Origin: an actinobacterium acAMD-2
Lineage (GTDB): Bacteria > Actinomycetota > Actinomycetes > UBA12327
DNA: 64,000 nucleotides
Direction: 5' to 3'
Assembly (NCBI GenBank): GCA_000754455.1
Contig: JNSE01000001.1
Span: forward strand, 1-64,000
Positions 53,949 to 62,979 of the stretch are shown here, piece after piece; positions within the stretch are counted from its first letter, which is position 1, and every line of letters begins with the position of its first letter. The position numbers were made by a program, and so were the translations under genes. The notes under the pieces were generated by a model. That model made no database searches. It was not told the origin of the DNA and was given only the letters and a program-made list of their open reading frames with translations.

Positions 53949-55946
53949 ATGTGGGGATCCGGGAAGCTCAATAAGCGCACGATTTTGCCTAGCCAAACGG
54001 CAACGTTGACGCCTTCCCCTGGGCCTTCCCCTGAGCCTGCACCTGATGGCCTGCCCGCCCTCATCGCTGCACGCACTGCTGACGTAGGTCGCAACCGTGA
54101 GAAGCAGCGTCGTCGTCGTTTACGCGCCATGGCGTGGTTGCTCGGAGTGCCCGCTGCATATTTGTGGTTCCGCCTTGCTGTTGGTGATCCCTTCAATGTC
54201 TTTTCGTTCCCCGATTTTGATCCACTCGTGGTCATGCCGTTGCTCTTTTTTGCCTTGCTTGCGGTGGTGTTGCTTGCTGGAACGGTAGGAGCGGGTCGAT
54301 CACCGCATGTGATGTATCGACCAGAACAAATCAAGACGCGCTTGGACGATGTCATCGGTATTGATCCGGTGAAAGAAGATGTGGTTCGCAGTTTGAATCT
54401 CTTCTTGGCACACAAGCAGTTCGCCGATGAAATGGGTGGAACACCGCGACGAGGTTTGTTGTTTGAGGGAGCCCCGGGAACAGGAAAGACTCACTTGGCC
54501 AAAGCGATGGCGGCTGAAGCCGGAGTGCCTTTCCTCTTTGTCTCCGCCACGTCTTTTCAGTCCATGTACTACGGCGCTACGGCTCGCAAGATCCGCTCGT
54601 ACTTCAAGAAGTTGCGCAAGGTGGCTCGCCAAGAGGGCGGCGCCATCGGGTTCATTGAAGAAATTGATGCGATCGCCATGGCTCGTGGTGGTTTGTCCGC
54701 AACGGTTGCCCCCGATTCAGTTAGTGCAGTCGCCCACGGGTGTGGCTCGCTTCACGCTCTGCCCACCTCGTTTGCGCTGTCACACACTGCTGGGGCCACG
54801 GTCATCAACCAGAACATCACGAGTGAAGGCGTGGGGGGAGTCGTTAACGAACTCCTCGTGCAGATGCAGTCTTTTGATGAACCGACCGGAACCCAGAAAA
54901 TACAAACGTGGGTCATCGACAAGGTGAACCTGGTGCTGGCTGACGACCGTCAACTGCCGCGACCAGTTCCTCCGCGTACCAACATCTTGTTGATTGCGGC
55001 AACCAACCGCGCAGATAACCTTGATCCCGCCTTGTTGCGCCCGGGTCGTTTCGATCGCCGCTTGACGTTTGAATTGCCGGCGAAGGTTGGGCGTCGTCAA
55101 TTGATTGACCACTTCTTGAAGACCAAGGCGCATTCACCAGAGCTCGATGACGACGTTATGCGCGATCAAGTTGCTTCGGCCACTTCTGGCTACACGCCGG
55201 TGATGATTGAGCATCTCTTTGATGAGGCGCTGGTCAACGCCGTTCGCCGTGGACAGCGGGAAATGTCGATGGGTGATGTAGAACGCGCTCGTATGGTCGA
55301 GGAAGTGGGACTTGGGCAGCCGGTTGCCTACACCGACCATGAACGCAAACTCATTTCCACGCATGAAGCCGGTCACGCCGTTGCTGCTTATCTGTGTGCG
55401 CCGGAGCGCCGTCTGGAGATTTTGACCATCATCAAGCGCCGACAGGCCCTGGGAATGTTGGCCCATGGCGATGCTGATGATGTTTTCACTCGCTCGCGTA
55501 CGGAAATGCTGGCCCTCATTCGCATCGCCATGGCCGGACAGGTGGCTGAGGAACTCTTCTTTGGTGACATCTCCACTGGCCCTGGTGGCGACTTGCTCTA
55601 TGCCACCAATGTTGCCTGCGAGATGGTGGGCTCAGTGGGAATGACGGACACCTTGATCTCGTTCGCCGCAGTACAAAACGGCGCCTTCAACGGCAGCAAC
55701 ATCGTCGGTCGAGTCCTCAGCGATGCTGACGGGCGAGCGCGGGTTGAAAAGCTATTGCAGGAGCAAAAAGCGGCCGTCAAAATTTTGCTGACTCAAAACC
55801 GTCATCTGGTGAAAGCCTTGCGTGATGCGCTGATGGTGCGAGAAGAATTGATCGGTCGCGAGATCACCGACGTTATTGAATCGGCCGGTGGCATGCAACG
55901 TGCAAGCTTGATTGATGTGCGAGCCGATGCGACGGAGCGAGCCTAG
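53949..55946 (+). CDS. Divergent membrane FtsH-like AAA protease
   Basis: A 665-aa protein. Two membrane helices (about residues 60-77 and 92-114) replace the usual FtsH periplasmic arrangement with only a short external loop. The AAA domain has Walker A GAPGTGKT (174-181), a YYG pore motif (about 207-209) in place of FVG, and Walker B FIEEIDA with Glu in place of the usual Asp (237). There are extra segments at about 247-297 and 311-343 compared with FtsH. ALLRPGRFDRR gives the arginine-finger region. The M41 protease half has HEAGH (472-476) and GGDLL with the third ligand Asp 548, so proteolysis should be possible. ATG 53949 has GAGGAGG upstream. It is inserted between mshB and the DUF6113-like gene. 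Confidence 0.85.
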   Translation: MWGSGKLNKRTILPSQTATLTPSPGPSPEPAPDGLPALIAARTADVGRNREKQRRRRLRAMAWLLGVPAAYLWFRLAVGDPFNVFSFPDFDPLVVMPLLFFALLAVVLLAGTVGAGRSPHVMYRPEQIKTRLDDVIGIDPVKEDVVRSLNLFLAHKQFADEMGGTPRRGLLFEGAPGTGKTHLAKAMAAEAGVPFLFVSATSFQSMYYGATARKIRSYFKKLRKVARQEGGAIGFIEEIDAIAMARGGLSATVAPDSVSAVAHGCGSLHALPTSFALSHTAGATVINQNITSEGVGGVVNELLVQMQSFDEPTGTQKIQTWVIDKVNLVLADDRQLPRPVPPRTNILLIAATNRADNLDPALLRPGRFDRRLTFELPAKVGRRQLIDHFLKTKAHSPELDDDVMRDQVASATSGYTPVMIEHLFDEALVNAVRRGQREMSMGDVERARMVEEVGLGQPVAYTDHERKLISTHEAGHAVAAYLCAPERRLEILTIIKRRQALGMLAHGDADDVFTRSRTEMLALIRIAMAGQVAEELFFGDISTGPGGDLLYATNVACEMVGSVGMTDTLISFAAVQNGAFNGSNIVGRVLSDADGRARVEKLLQEQKAAVKILLTQNRHLVKALRDALMVREELIGREITDVIESAGGMQRASLIDVRADATERA

Positions 55947-55952
55947 ATACTC

Positions 55953-55958
55953 CATAGT
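55953..55958 (+). promoter_or_regulatory. -10-like box of the DUF6113-like gene (leaderless)
   Basis: CATAGT, then GTGAGG, then GTG 55965. It supports the start at 55965 over the in-frame GTG at 55959. Confidence 0.35.
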
Positions 55959-55964
55959 GTGAGG

Positions 55965-56354
55965 GTGAATCCCAGTCCTCGCCGGTTTTCCTGGTTCCTC
56001 CCGGTGCTCTTTGCCTACTTAGTGGGCGTTGTGGTGGCAACGGTTGGGTGCTTTTGGCAATCCGGGCAAAGCGTCCTGGGATCGCTGGCCATTCCGATTG
56101 GTCTCGTGGCAGCGCTGTTTGTCACCTGGCTCGGAGGCCAGATTGTCGTGACGTCAACGTCCCAACGGTGGGCGCCAACTGCCTATGCAGTGGCCTTTAT
56201 TCAGATGGTCCTGACCCTAACGGCGACCACAGCGGCGGGCGATGTGGTGGTGGCCGCGACCTGGTACGGCTACGCGTTCTTGATACTTAGCTTGCTCATC
56301 GTCGGCTTTACCGCGGTTCGCCACGGCATGCTTGGGCCCCGACGGCTGCGATAA
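55965..56354 (+). CDS. DUF6113-like small membrane protein
   Basis: A 129-aa protein with four membrane segments (about residues 10-30, 37-58, 69-90 and 97-117). No catalytic motif. Topology, size and place after mshB match the DUF6113 proteins of other actinobacteria; the family call relies mainly on context. GTG 55965 is preferred. Confidence 0.55.
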   Translation: MNPSPRRFSWFLPVLFAYLVGVVVATVGCFWQSGQSVLGSLAIPIGLVAALFVTWLGGQIVVTSTSQRWAPTAYAVAFIQMVLTLTATTAAGDVVVAATWYGYAFLILSLLIVGFTAVRHGMLGPRRLR

Positions 56355-56456
56355 GCACCGGGTCTGGCGGATTGTCGGAACCGGATTGAGGTTCCGCGCC
56401 GTCATAGGATGAAGGCGCCGAAACGTCGGTGACTGTGTCTAGAGGATGGCAACAAC

Positions 56457-58265
56457 GTGGCAAGCGGCACTACCGGACAGTTAACCGCTGCCGAACTCTC
56501 AGCCCGGCGACTGCGCCGCCGTTTGATCATCGCCGCTGTTTTTGCCGTTTCACTGATCTTGATCGTGTTGAACGCCAACGCTCGGGGCAATGTCCCATCG
56601 GGCACCACGGTTGAGGGCGTTTCCATTGGTGGATTGAGCGCTGAACAGGCCGCGTCTGTTTTGACTAAGAAGTTGGCCCCTCGCATTAAGAAGGACATCA
56701 CGCTGACTGCCGATGGCCGCAAGGTCACGGTCGATGCGCAAAAGGCGGGTCTCGCACTCGATGTTGAGGGCACTGTGTCTAAGGCCACGTCGCTGACGGG
56801 CACCGGAAATGTATTTTCTCGTCTTTTTGGCAAGGGAGGAGACATTGAGCCGGTTTATACCGTGAACCAGAGCGCCCTTGATCGATCCATTGCCAAGATT
56901 TCGAAGAAGTTGAACCGGGGCGTGGTGGACGGTGGTCTGGCATTTAGTGGCGCCACAGTTGAGGCGATAGAACCGAAGGCGGGCAAGGGAGTTACCGCCG
57001 AAAGCGTGACCGCCGCGTTGTTGGACACCGCTTTGGCCAAAAATCGCAAGCATGAACTCAGCCTTGAGGAGATCGCCCCTGCGTTGAGTGCGCAACAGGT
57101 TCAAGATGCGTTGAACTCTTTGGGTAAAACGGTTGTTTCCGGTCCCATCTCCTTGGATGTGTCCGTTCCTGGCACTGACGAATCAGCTGGGATCAACAAA
57201 ACTGTCACGTTGCCTATTCGCCGTTTGTCACCGTTCCTCAGCACTGCTGTTGTGGACAAAAAGATTCAAATTGCTGTCAATGCCAATGCGTTGATCAAAA
57301 ACTTGCAAAAGGATTTGGCTGGTTTACAAGAGCCTGCTCGCGATGCAACCTTCCGCATCAGTAATGGCAAGCCAGTAATCCTTCCCTCACGTGATGGTCA
57401 GCAGGTCAACGCCCAAGCTCTTGGTGGCGCAGTGGCTCGAGCACTCTCAAGCGATCAAGATCGCGTGGCCGATGTGGGATTGACCACGCAGCCGGCCGCA
57501 TTTACTACTGAAGATGCAAAAAAACTCGGTGTGGTCGAAAAGATTTCAACCTTTACCCAGCCATTTCCTTACGCGCCCTATCGGTACCAAAACATTGGCC
57601 AGGCCGCCAAGCGAGTAAACAAGACCTTGCTCAAGCCGGGCGATGTGTTCTCCCTGAACTCCATAGCCAAAGAGCGCACTCCCGCTAACGGTTACACCAC
57701 AGGCTTTGTGATCAAGTCCGGTCGCTTGCAGGAAGACTTGGGTGGGGGAGTCTCGACAATGGCCACCGCTACGTGGAACGCCGCATTTTTCGCTGGTCTG
57801 GAGCGCATTGAACAACGCGCGCACTCGTTCTACATCTCGCGCTACCGGGCTGGCCTGGAAGCCACCGTGGCGTGGGGCACGCTGGACTTGAAGTTTCGCA
57901 ATGATTCGCCGAACGGAGTATTCGTTACGGCAGTTCGTGGACGCGACTTCGTGCGCGTGACGATGTGGGGCACCAAGCGGTACGACATTGAGGCCGACAC
58001 GGGTCCACGTACCAACCCGAAGCCGTACGCAACGGTTACTGACACGAGCGCAACGTGCACGCCACAAGATGGTGTGGGTGGATTCAAGATTGTGGTGACG
58101 CGAGTCTTCAAGCTCAATGGCAAAGAAGTTAAGCGCGAGCCGTTGACCACGACCTATAACCCGGCTGCCGACATCACCTGTAAGAAGCCCACGCCCAAAC
58201 CCACTCCGCAGCCGACCACAACGGTGAAGCCGACGCCCAAACCCACTCCCAAGCCCACGGGTTAA
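56457..58265 (+). CDS. VanW-family wall protein with peptidoglycan-binding-like region
   Basis: A 602-aa membrane-anchored protein. A membrane helix (about residues 23-40) is followed by two PG-binding_4-like repeats (about 45-330, each starting like VSIGGLSAEQAASVL) and a VanW domain (about 355-510: FPYAPYRYQNIGQAAKRVNKTLLKPGDVFSLN, GRLQEDLGGGVSTMATATWNAAFFAGLE, RAGLEATVAWGTLDLKFRNDS). The tail is rich in Lys-Pro-Thr. The role is in the cell wall, exact function unknown. GTG 56457 has AGAGGA about 10 nt upstream. Its stop lies in a short tandem repeat shared with cysS. Confidence 0.85.
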   Translation: MASGTTGQLTAAELSARRLRRRLIIAAVFAVSLILIVLNANARGNVPSGTTVEGVSIGGLSAEQAASVLTKKLAPRIKKDITLTADGRKVTVDAQKAGLALDVEGTVSKATSLTGTGNVFSRLFGKGGDIEPVYTVNQSALDRSIAKISKKLNRGVVDGGLAFSGATVEAIEPKAGKGVTAESVTAALLDTALAKNRKHELSLEEIAPALSAQQVQDALNSLGKTVVSGPISLDVSVPGTDESAGINKTVTLPIRRLSPFLSTAVVDKKIQIAVNANALIKNLQKDLAGLQEPARDATFRISNGKPVILPSRDGQQVNAQALGGAVARALSSDQDRVADVGLTTQPAAFTTEDAKKLGVVEKISTFTQPFPYAPYRYQNIGQAAKRVNKTLLKPGDVFSLNSIAKERTPANGYTTGFVIKSGRLQEDLGGGVSTMATATWNAAFFAGLERIEQRAHSFYISRYRAGLEATVAWGTLDLKFRNDSPNGVFVTAVRGRDFVRVTMWGTKRYDIEADTGPRTNPKPYATVTDTSATCTPQDGVGGFKIVVTRVFKLNGKEVKREPLTTTYNPAADITCKKPTPKPTPQPTTTVKPTPKPTPKPTG

Positions 58266-58298
58266 GTCAGCGGGTTAAGTCAGCGGGTTAAGCCAAGC
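58259..58298. repeat. Three tandem copies of a 13-bp repeat carrying both stop codons
   Basis: GGGTTAAGTCAGC occurs at 58259-58271 and 58272-58284, with a third diverged copy from 58285. The first copy contains the VanW stop (58263-58265) and the third contains the stop of the convergent cysS (58288-58290). TTAA in each copy reads as TAA on both strands. Confidence 0.8.
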
Positions 58299-59769
58299 TC
58301 CAACTTTGTCCGTCTTTGGAATCAGCCACCACAACACCCAAAATCGCGAGTTCGTCGCGCAACGAGTCTGAAGCAGCCCAGTCCTTGTCTGTTCGAGCCT
58401 GGGCACGCGCGTCGAGGAGTGCTTGAGCGCCAGCGGGCAATTCCTGTGCCACTACCGGCTTGCCGACTTCGCGGACCAGATCTAGACCTAACAGTCGGTC
58501 CAGGTAGTTGAACGTTTCGAAGCGTGCGCCAGGCTCCACGCTGTCGTCCTTTTCCAAGCGCCGCAACGCTTGAATGGCACGAGGAGTGTCAAGGTCTTCG
58601 TTGAATGCATTGACGACAGCCACCCGAGTGGGTTCGTGCATCGGCGCCGAAGGTTCTTCCGCCCATTGAGCGATCTTGGTTCTCCATCGAGTCAAGGTGG
58701 TGGCAGCGGACTCAATGGCGTTCCATGTCAAATTCATCTGTTGGCGATAGTTGTGCTCCAAGAAGCACAAGCGCAAAGCCAACGGATCGATGCCACGATC
58801 AATCACATCTTGGAGAAGCAAAACGTTGCCCGTGCTCTTGGCCATCTTGCGACCGTCAAAGAGCAAGTGCTCGGCGTGAACCCAATGCCGTACGACTTCT
58901 TTACCGACGGCCGCATCAGATTGTGCCTTCTCGTCTTCGTGGTGCGGGAATCGAAGATCAATGCCACCGGTGTGTACGTCGATGGTGTCGCCCAAGTGGT
59001 GCACGCTCATCGCCGAACACTCCACGTGCCAACCGGGGAATCCCACACCCCACGGCGTATCCCACACCAATTGGGTACGGGTGTCGCCGGCGACTTTCCA
59101 CAAAGCCCAGTCCGCGTGAAAACGCTTGCGACCACTGGCTTCCGGGTCCTCTTCGATAGCAAAACGCGTACCAGGCCGCAGGGCGTCGAGCTTGTTGCCG
59201 CTGATCGCCCCGTAGTTGTCGATGGAGCGGGCATCGAAGTACACCGACCCATCGCCACCGACGTAAGCGTTCTTGTTGTCAATGAGTTTTTGGATCAGCT
59301 CAATCATCAAGTCAATGGATTCGGATGCTCGCGGGGCGGTATCTGCCGGCGTGATGTTGAGGCGCGACAAGTCCGTGAGGTAAGCGTCTTCGTAGAAACG
59401 TGCCACATCAAGTGCACTTCGATTTTCCTGCTTTGCCTGACTCAAGATCTTGTCTTCGCCCGCTTCGTCCAACCCACGGTCATCAGCCATGTGTCCAACG
59501 TCGGTGATGTTTTGCACGACGGTGACGTGAAGTCCCTGCAACGTTGCCACGCGACGGATCAGATCCGAGAGCAAAAATGTACGAAGGTTGCCCACGTGCG
59601 CGAAGCGATACACCGTGGGTCCGCAGGCATAGATCGACAAACGCCCCGGTGTCGATGGCTCGATTTTTTCCACGCGACGAGTGCGAGTATCGGTTAAGTG
59701 CAGCAACTCGACTCCAGGTGGTGGTTGGCTGTTTAGCGTACGCAAGGTTGGGGGATTAGGCGCGTTCAC
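58288..59769 (-). CDS. cysS: Cysteinyl-tRNA synthetase (second-type paralogue possible)
   Basis: A 493-aa class I synthetase. YACGPTVYRFAHVGNLRTF contains the Zn Cys and the HIGH-equivalent HVGN; HVECSAMSVHHLGDTIDVHTGGIDLRFPHHEDE supplies further Zn ligands; the KMSKS loop reads KMAKS(TGN). It is too long for MshC and lacks its features. KMAKS and GNLRTFLLSDLIRR are features I associate with a second CysS group in actinobacteria, so a paralogue elsewhere in the genome is possible. Its GTG overlaps the stop of the upstream SH3-like gene by 14 nt. Confidence 0.87.
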   Translation of the reverse strand: MNAPNPPTLRTLNSQPPPGVELLHLTDTRTRRVEKIEPSTPGRLSIYACGPTVYRFAHVGNLRTFLLSDLIRRVATLQGLHVTVVQNITDVGHMADDRGLDEAGEDKILSQAKQENRSALDVARFYEDAYLTDLSRLNITPADTAPRASESIDLMIELIQKLIDNKNAYVGGDGSVYFDARSIDNYGAISGNKLDALRPGTRFAIEEDPEASGRKRFHADWALWKVAGDTRTQLVWDTPWGVGFPGWHVECSAMSVHHLGDTIDVHTGGIDLRFPHHEDEKAQSDAAVGKEVVRHWVHAEHLLFDGRKMAKSTGNVLLLQDVIDRGIDPLALRLCFLEHNYRQQMNLTWNAIESAATTLTRWRTKIAQWAEEPSAPMHEPTRVAVVNAFNEDLDTPRAIQALRRLEKDDSVEPGARFETFNYLDRLLGLDLVREVGKPVVAQELPAGAQALLDARAQARTDKDWAASDSLRDELAILGVVVADSKDGQSWSLA

Positions 59770-60157
59770 GGGAACGTTTGGGCTCCGGTGGGATGACCTT
59801 GGCCGCGACGATCTTTGCTCGTTCGATCCTGATCACCTCGCCATCGCGTTTGACCACTTCAGCAATGGTGTCAGTCCAGATCCGGAGGTGGCCCAAAACG
59901 TCCGTCATCAGGACGTTTGGATCTGTGGGGCTTTCGCCCCTGAGCAAATAGCGGATGCTCACCCGCTCACCGATGGAATCCTCGGTCAGAGCCACGATAA
60001 ATCGGGCCCCGTGGGCAATCTGGGGCCGTCGCTCAGGGGGGTCAAAAGTGGGCGAATCAGGCGACACGAGCAACCCCCACGGTGACATTGGTATTCGGGA
60101 TCGCAATACTAGGGCGACCGACGCGAAGTCGTTGGCTAACTCGGGAAGGAACCGCAC
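59756..60157 (-). CDS. Rv0428c-type SH3-like domain protein
   Basis: A 133-aa protein. The segment GARFIVALTEDSIGERVSIRYLLRG...TDVLGHLRIWTDTIAEVVKRDGEVIRIERAKIVAAKVIPP matches the SH3-like N-terminal domain of Rv0428c-type acetyltransferases, here free-standing without the GNAT domain. GTG 60157 directly abuts the divergent fdxC start; ATG 60088 would give 110 residues and leave room for promoters. It is translationally coupled to cysS. Confidence 0.65.
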   Translation of the reverse strand: MRFLPELANDFASVALVLRSRIPMSPWGLLVSPDSPTFDPPERRPQIAHGARFIVALTEDSIGERVSIRYLLRGESPTDPNVLMTDVLGHLRIWTDTIAEVVKRDGEVIRIERAKIVAAKVIPPEPKRSRERA

Positions 60158-60484
60158 GTGACCTACGTGATCGCGCAGCCTTGTGTTGACCTTAAAGACA
60201 AGTCTTGCATCGAAGAATGTCCTGTTGACTGCATTTACGAAGGTGGCCGGATGCTTTACATCCAGCCTGATGAGTGCGTTGACTGCGGTGCCTGCGAACC
60301 GGTTTGCCCTGTCGAAGCAATCTTCTACGAAGACGATGTCCCCACTGAGTGGACGCCGTTTACTTCTGCCAATGTCGAATTCTTTGAAGGCGTGGGTTCA
60401 CCCGGAGGAGCAGCTCGAGTTGGTGCAGCCGAGCGCGATGCTGCCATGGTGACTGGCCTGCCGCCGCAGGATCACAAAGAATAA
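60158..60484 (+). CDS. fdxC: 7Fe ferredoxin
   Basis: A 108-aa ferredoxin with CVDLKDKSCIEECPVDC and CVDCGACEPVCP, giving one 3Fe-4S and one 4Fe-4S cluster. The MTYVIAQPCVDLKDKSCIEECPVDCIYEGGRMLYI start is typical of actinobacterial FdxA/FdxC. GTG 60158 has GGAAGGA upstream. It is followed 1 nt later by dapC, a conserved pair. Confidence 0.96.
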   Translation: MTYVIAQPCVDLKDKSCIEECPVDCIYEGGRMLYIQPDECVDCGACEPVCPVEAIFYEDDVPTEWTPFTSANVEFFEGVGSPGGAARVGAAERDAAMVTGLPPQDHKE

Positions 60485-60485
60485 C

Positions 60486-61595
60486 GTGGCGTCATTCGCG
60501 ACATCGTCTAACGCTCCTCTGTCGCGTTTACCCGCATTTCCCTGGGATTCAATTGCAAGCCACGCTCAGCGTGCGGCCGAACACCCAGACGGACTGGTTG
60601 ACCTCAGCGTCGGCACGCCCGTAGACCCCACTCCAGATGTCATTCAGGCTGCGTTGGTTGAAGCAGCTAATTCCCCTGGATACCCAACAACGCACGGCAC
60701 CGTGGAGTTGCGTCAAGCTGCTGTGAAGTGGATGGCACGCTCGGCTGGCGCGATTGATGTTGACCCTGCTGCGGTACTTCCAGTGATTGGCACCAAGGAA
60801 ATCGTCGCGTGGTTGCCAACGATGCTCGGTGTGAGTGCTGGGCAACGGATCGTCATTCCTGAATTGGCCTACCCGACCTACGACGTAGGTGCGCGACTGA
60901 GCCAAGCCGAGCCAGTCGTTGCGGCCGACCCCACGCTGGTCGAGGGCGATGTCTCGATGGTGTGGATTAATTCACCGTCCAACCCCACGGGCGAAGTACT
61001 CAGTGCTGAACGCATGCGAGCCATTGTTGATTGGGCGCGCGATCGTGGAGCGCTGGTGGTGTCGGACGAGTGTTATCTCGAGTTGGGGTGGACTGCGCAG
61101 CCGGTATCCGTTCTTGACCCTGACGTCTGCGGTGGAACAAGCGAGGGGATCCTTGCAGTCCACTCGTTGTCCAAGCGTTCCAATCTTGCGGGTTACCGAT
61201 TTGGCTTTGTCGCTGGCGACGAACGTGTCATCGCCGGATTAGTTGAACTGCGTAAGCACGCAGGAATGATGGTTTCTGGACCGGTTCAGGCCGCTGCTAC
61301 TGCCGCTCTCAACGACGATGTGCATGTGGCGGTTCAGCGAGAGCGGTATGCCGCTCGACGCGAACTCTTAGCTCAAGCTTTGGTTTCGGCTGGTTTTTCG
61401 ATCAGTCACTCAAACGCCGGTCTGTATCTGTGGGCCAGCCGTGGAGAGGCCGCGCTAGCGAGCGTGGCATGGCTGGCAGAACGAGGCATCCTGGTGGCTC
61501 CAGGCACCTTCTACGGATCAGCTGGGGCCGAACACGTCAGGGTCGCTCTGACGGCGACAGACGAGCGCGTACGGGCTGCGGTTTCGCGCCTGTAA
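60486..61595 (+). CDS. dapC: Succinyldiaminopimelate transaminase
   Basis: A 369-aa PLP enzyme of the class I/II aminotransferase fold, in lysine and meso-diaminopimelate synthesis. YPTTHGTVELRQA, INSPSNPTGEVLS, VVSDECYLELGW and the PLP-Lys motif SLSKRSNLAGYRFGF are present, with a late VRVALTATDERV Arg for the carboxylate. The name is given by family and by the fdxC-dapC pairing. Start GTG 60486. Confidence 0.92.
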   Translation: MASFATSSNAPLSRLPAFPWDSIASHAQRAAEHPDGLVDLSVGTPVDPTPDVIQAALVEAANSPGYPTTHGTVELRQAAVKWMARSAGAIDVDPAAVLPVIGTKEIVAWLPTMLGVSAGQRIVIPELAYPTYDVGARLSQAEPVVAADPTLVEGDVSMVWINSPSNPTGEVLSAERMRAIVDWARDRGALVVSDECYLELGWTAQPVSVLDPDVCGGTSEGILAVHSLSKRSNLAGYRFGFVAGDERVIAGLVELRKHAGMMVSGPVQAAATAALNDDVHVAVQRERYAARRELLAQALVSAGFSISHSNAGLYLWASRGEAALASVAWLAERGILVAPGTFYGSAGAEHVRVALTATDERVRAAVSRL

Positions 61596-61723
61596 CGCGA
61601 ACTTTGCACCTTCTCGTCGTATTTGCCGACCTGATGTCCGGTGCCTAGGCGTGAGGCGTTAGTTTTGGGGCTTGCCGATCAGACCGGTCGGACACCGAAG
61701 TTTCAATCCCGGCGGAGGACCTC

Positions 61724-62952
61724 GTGTCGGATGTGACCTTGCAGTACCCCGGAGGCGAATTGCCTCTGGCCGAAGTTCCAGCCACCGTTGGCAACTCTGG
61801 CCTCGATGTTTCGCAGTTCCTCAAGGCGACCGATCACGTCACCCTTGACCATGGCTTCATGAACACCGCGTCCTGCGAGAGTTCAGTCACCTACATTGAT
61901 GGTGATGCCGGAATCCTGCGCTACCGCGGGTACCCCATTGAGCAACTTGCCGAGAAGTCATCCTTCTTGGAAGTGTCCTATCTGTTGATCTACGGCGAGC
62001 TCCCCACGACCGAGCAGCTTGCTGCGTTTGATTCCAGCATTCGCAGTCACACGATGTTGCAAGAAGGCTTGCGTTCCTTCTTTGATGGCTTCCCGCGTGA
62101 TGCGCACCCCATGCCCGTGCTTTCCAGCGCCGTCAGTGCGCTGTCGACGTTCTACCAAGACAGCTTGGACCCCTTTGACAAGGAGCAGGTCGAGATCTCG
62201 ACCATTCGTCTCTTGGCCAAGGTCCCCACGATCGCTGCTTACGCCTACAAGAAGAGCGTTGGTCAGCCGATGCTCTACCCAGACAACTCGCTGGGTTTGA
62301 CCGAAAACTTCCTTCGTATGACCTTCGGCGTTCCGGCTGAGGAATACATCGCCAACCCAGCAGTGGTTCGCGCTCTGGACCTGCTGTTCATCTTGCACGG
62401 TGACCACGAGCAGAACTGCTCCACCTCAACCGTTCGCATGGTGGGTTCATCGCACGCCAACATGTTTGCTTCCGTTTCGGCCGGTGTTAACGCGCTCTTT
62501 GGACCGTTGCACGGTGGTGCCAACCAGGCTGTTCTGGACATGCTCGAGAACATTCACGCTGCTGGTGGCGGGGTGAATACCTTTATCCGCCAGGTCAAGG
62601 ATCGCGAAGACGGCGTCAAGCTCATGGGCTTTGGTCACCGCGTCTACAAGAACTACGACCCTCGCGCCACGATCATCAAGAAGGCGGCGGACGAAGTCCT
62701 CGAAGCGCTTAATGTGTCGGACCCCTTGCTTGATATTGCTCGCCGCCTCGAAGAAGTGGCCTTGAATGACGAGTTCTTGCCATGGGCTTCCCGCCGCACA
62801 TGTTCACCGTGCTGTTTGCCCTCGGACGCTTGCCCGGTTGGATTGCGCAATGGCGCGAGATGATCGAAGACCCGGACACCAAAATTGGCCGTCCTCGTCA
62901 GGTTTACATCGGTGCACCAGAGCGCAACTACATTGATTTGGGTGCTCGCTAA
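61724..62952 (+). pseudogene. gltA: Citrate synthase gene broken by a frameshifting deletion
   Basis: The first 351 codons (GTG 61724 to 62776) encode a normal actinobacterial citrate synthase with GPLHGGANQAV and GFGHRVYKNYDPRA catalytic His regions. After LNDEF the frame is lost: it runs out at 62863 through 28 unrelated residues, while the true C-terminus (GFPPHMFTVLFALGRLPGWIAQWREM...) resumes at 62782 in another frame and ends at 62952. Compared with the family, about 20 residues with the catalytic Asp (VSRKLYPNVDFYTG region) are missing. The missing length must be 1 modulo 3, for example 55 bp. GGAGG precedes the start. It may be a real mutation or an assembly error. Confidence 0.9.
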
Positions 62953-62979
62953 CCACAAGCACTGTGTGGAGTCGGATTC

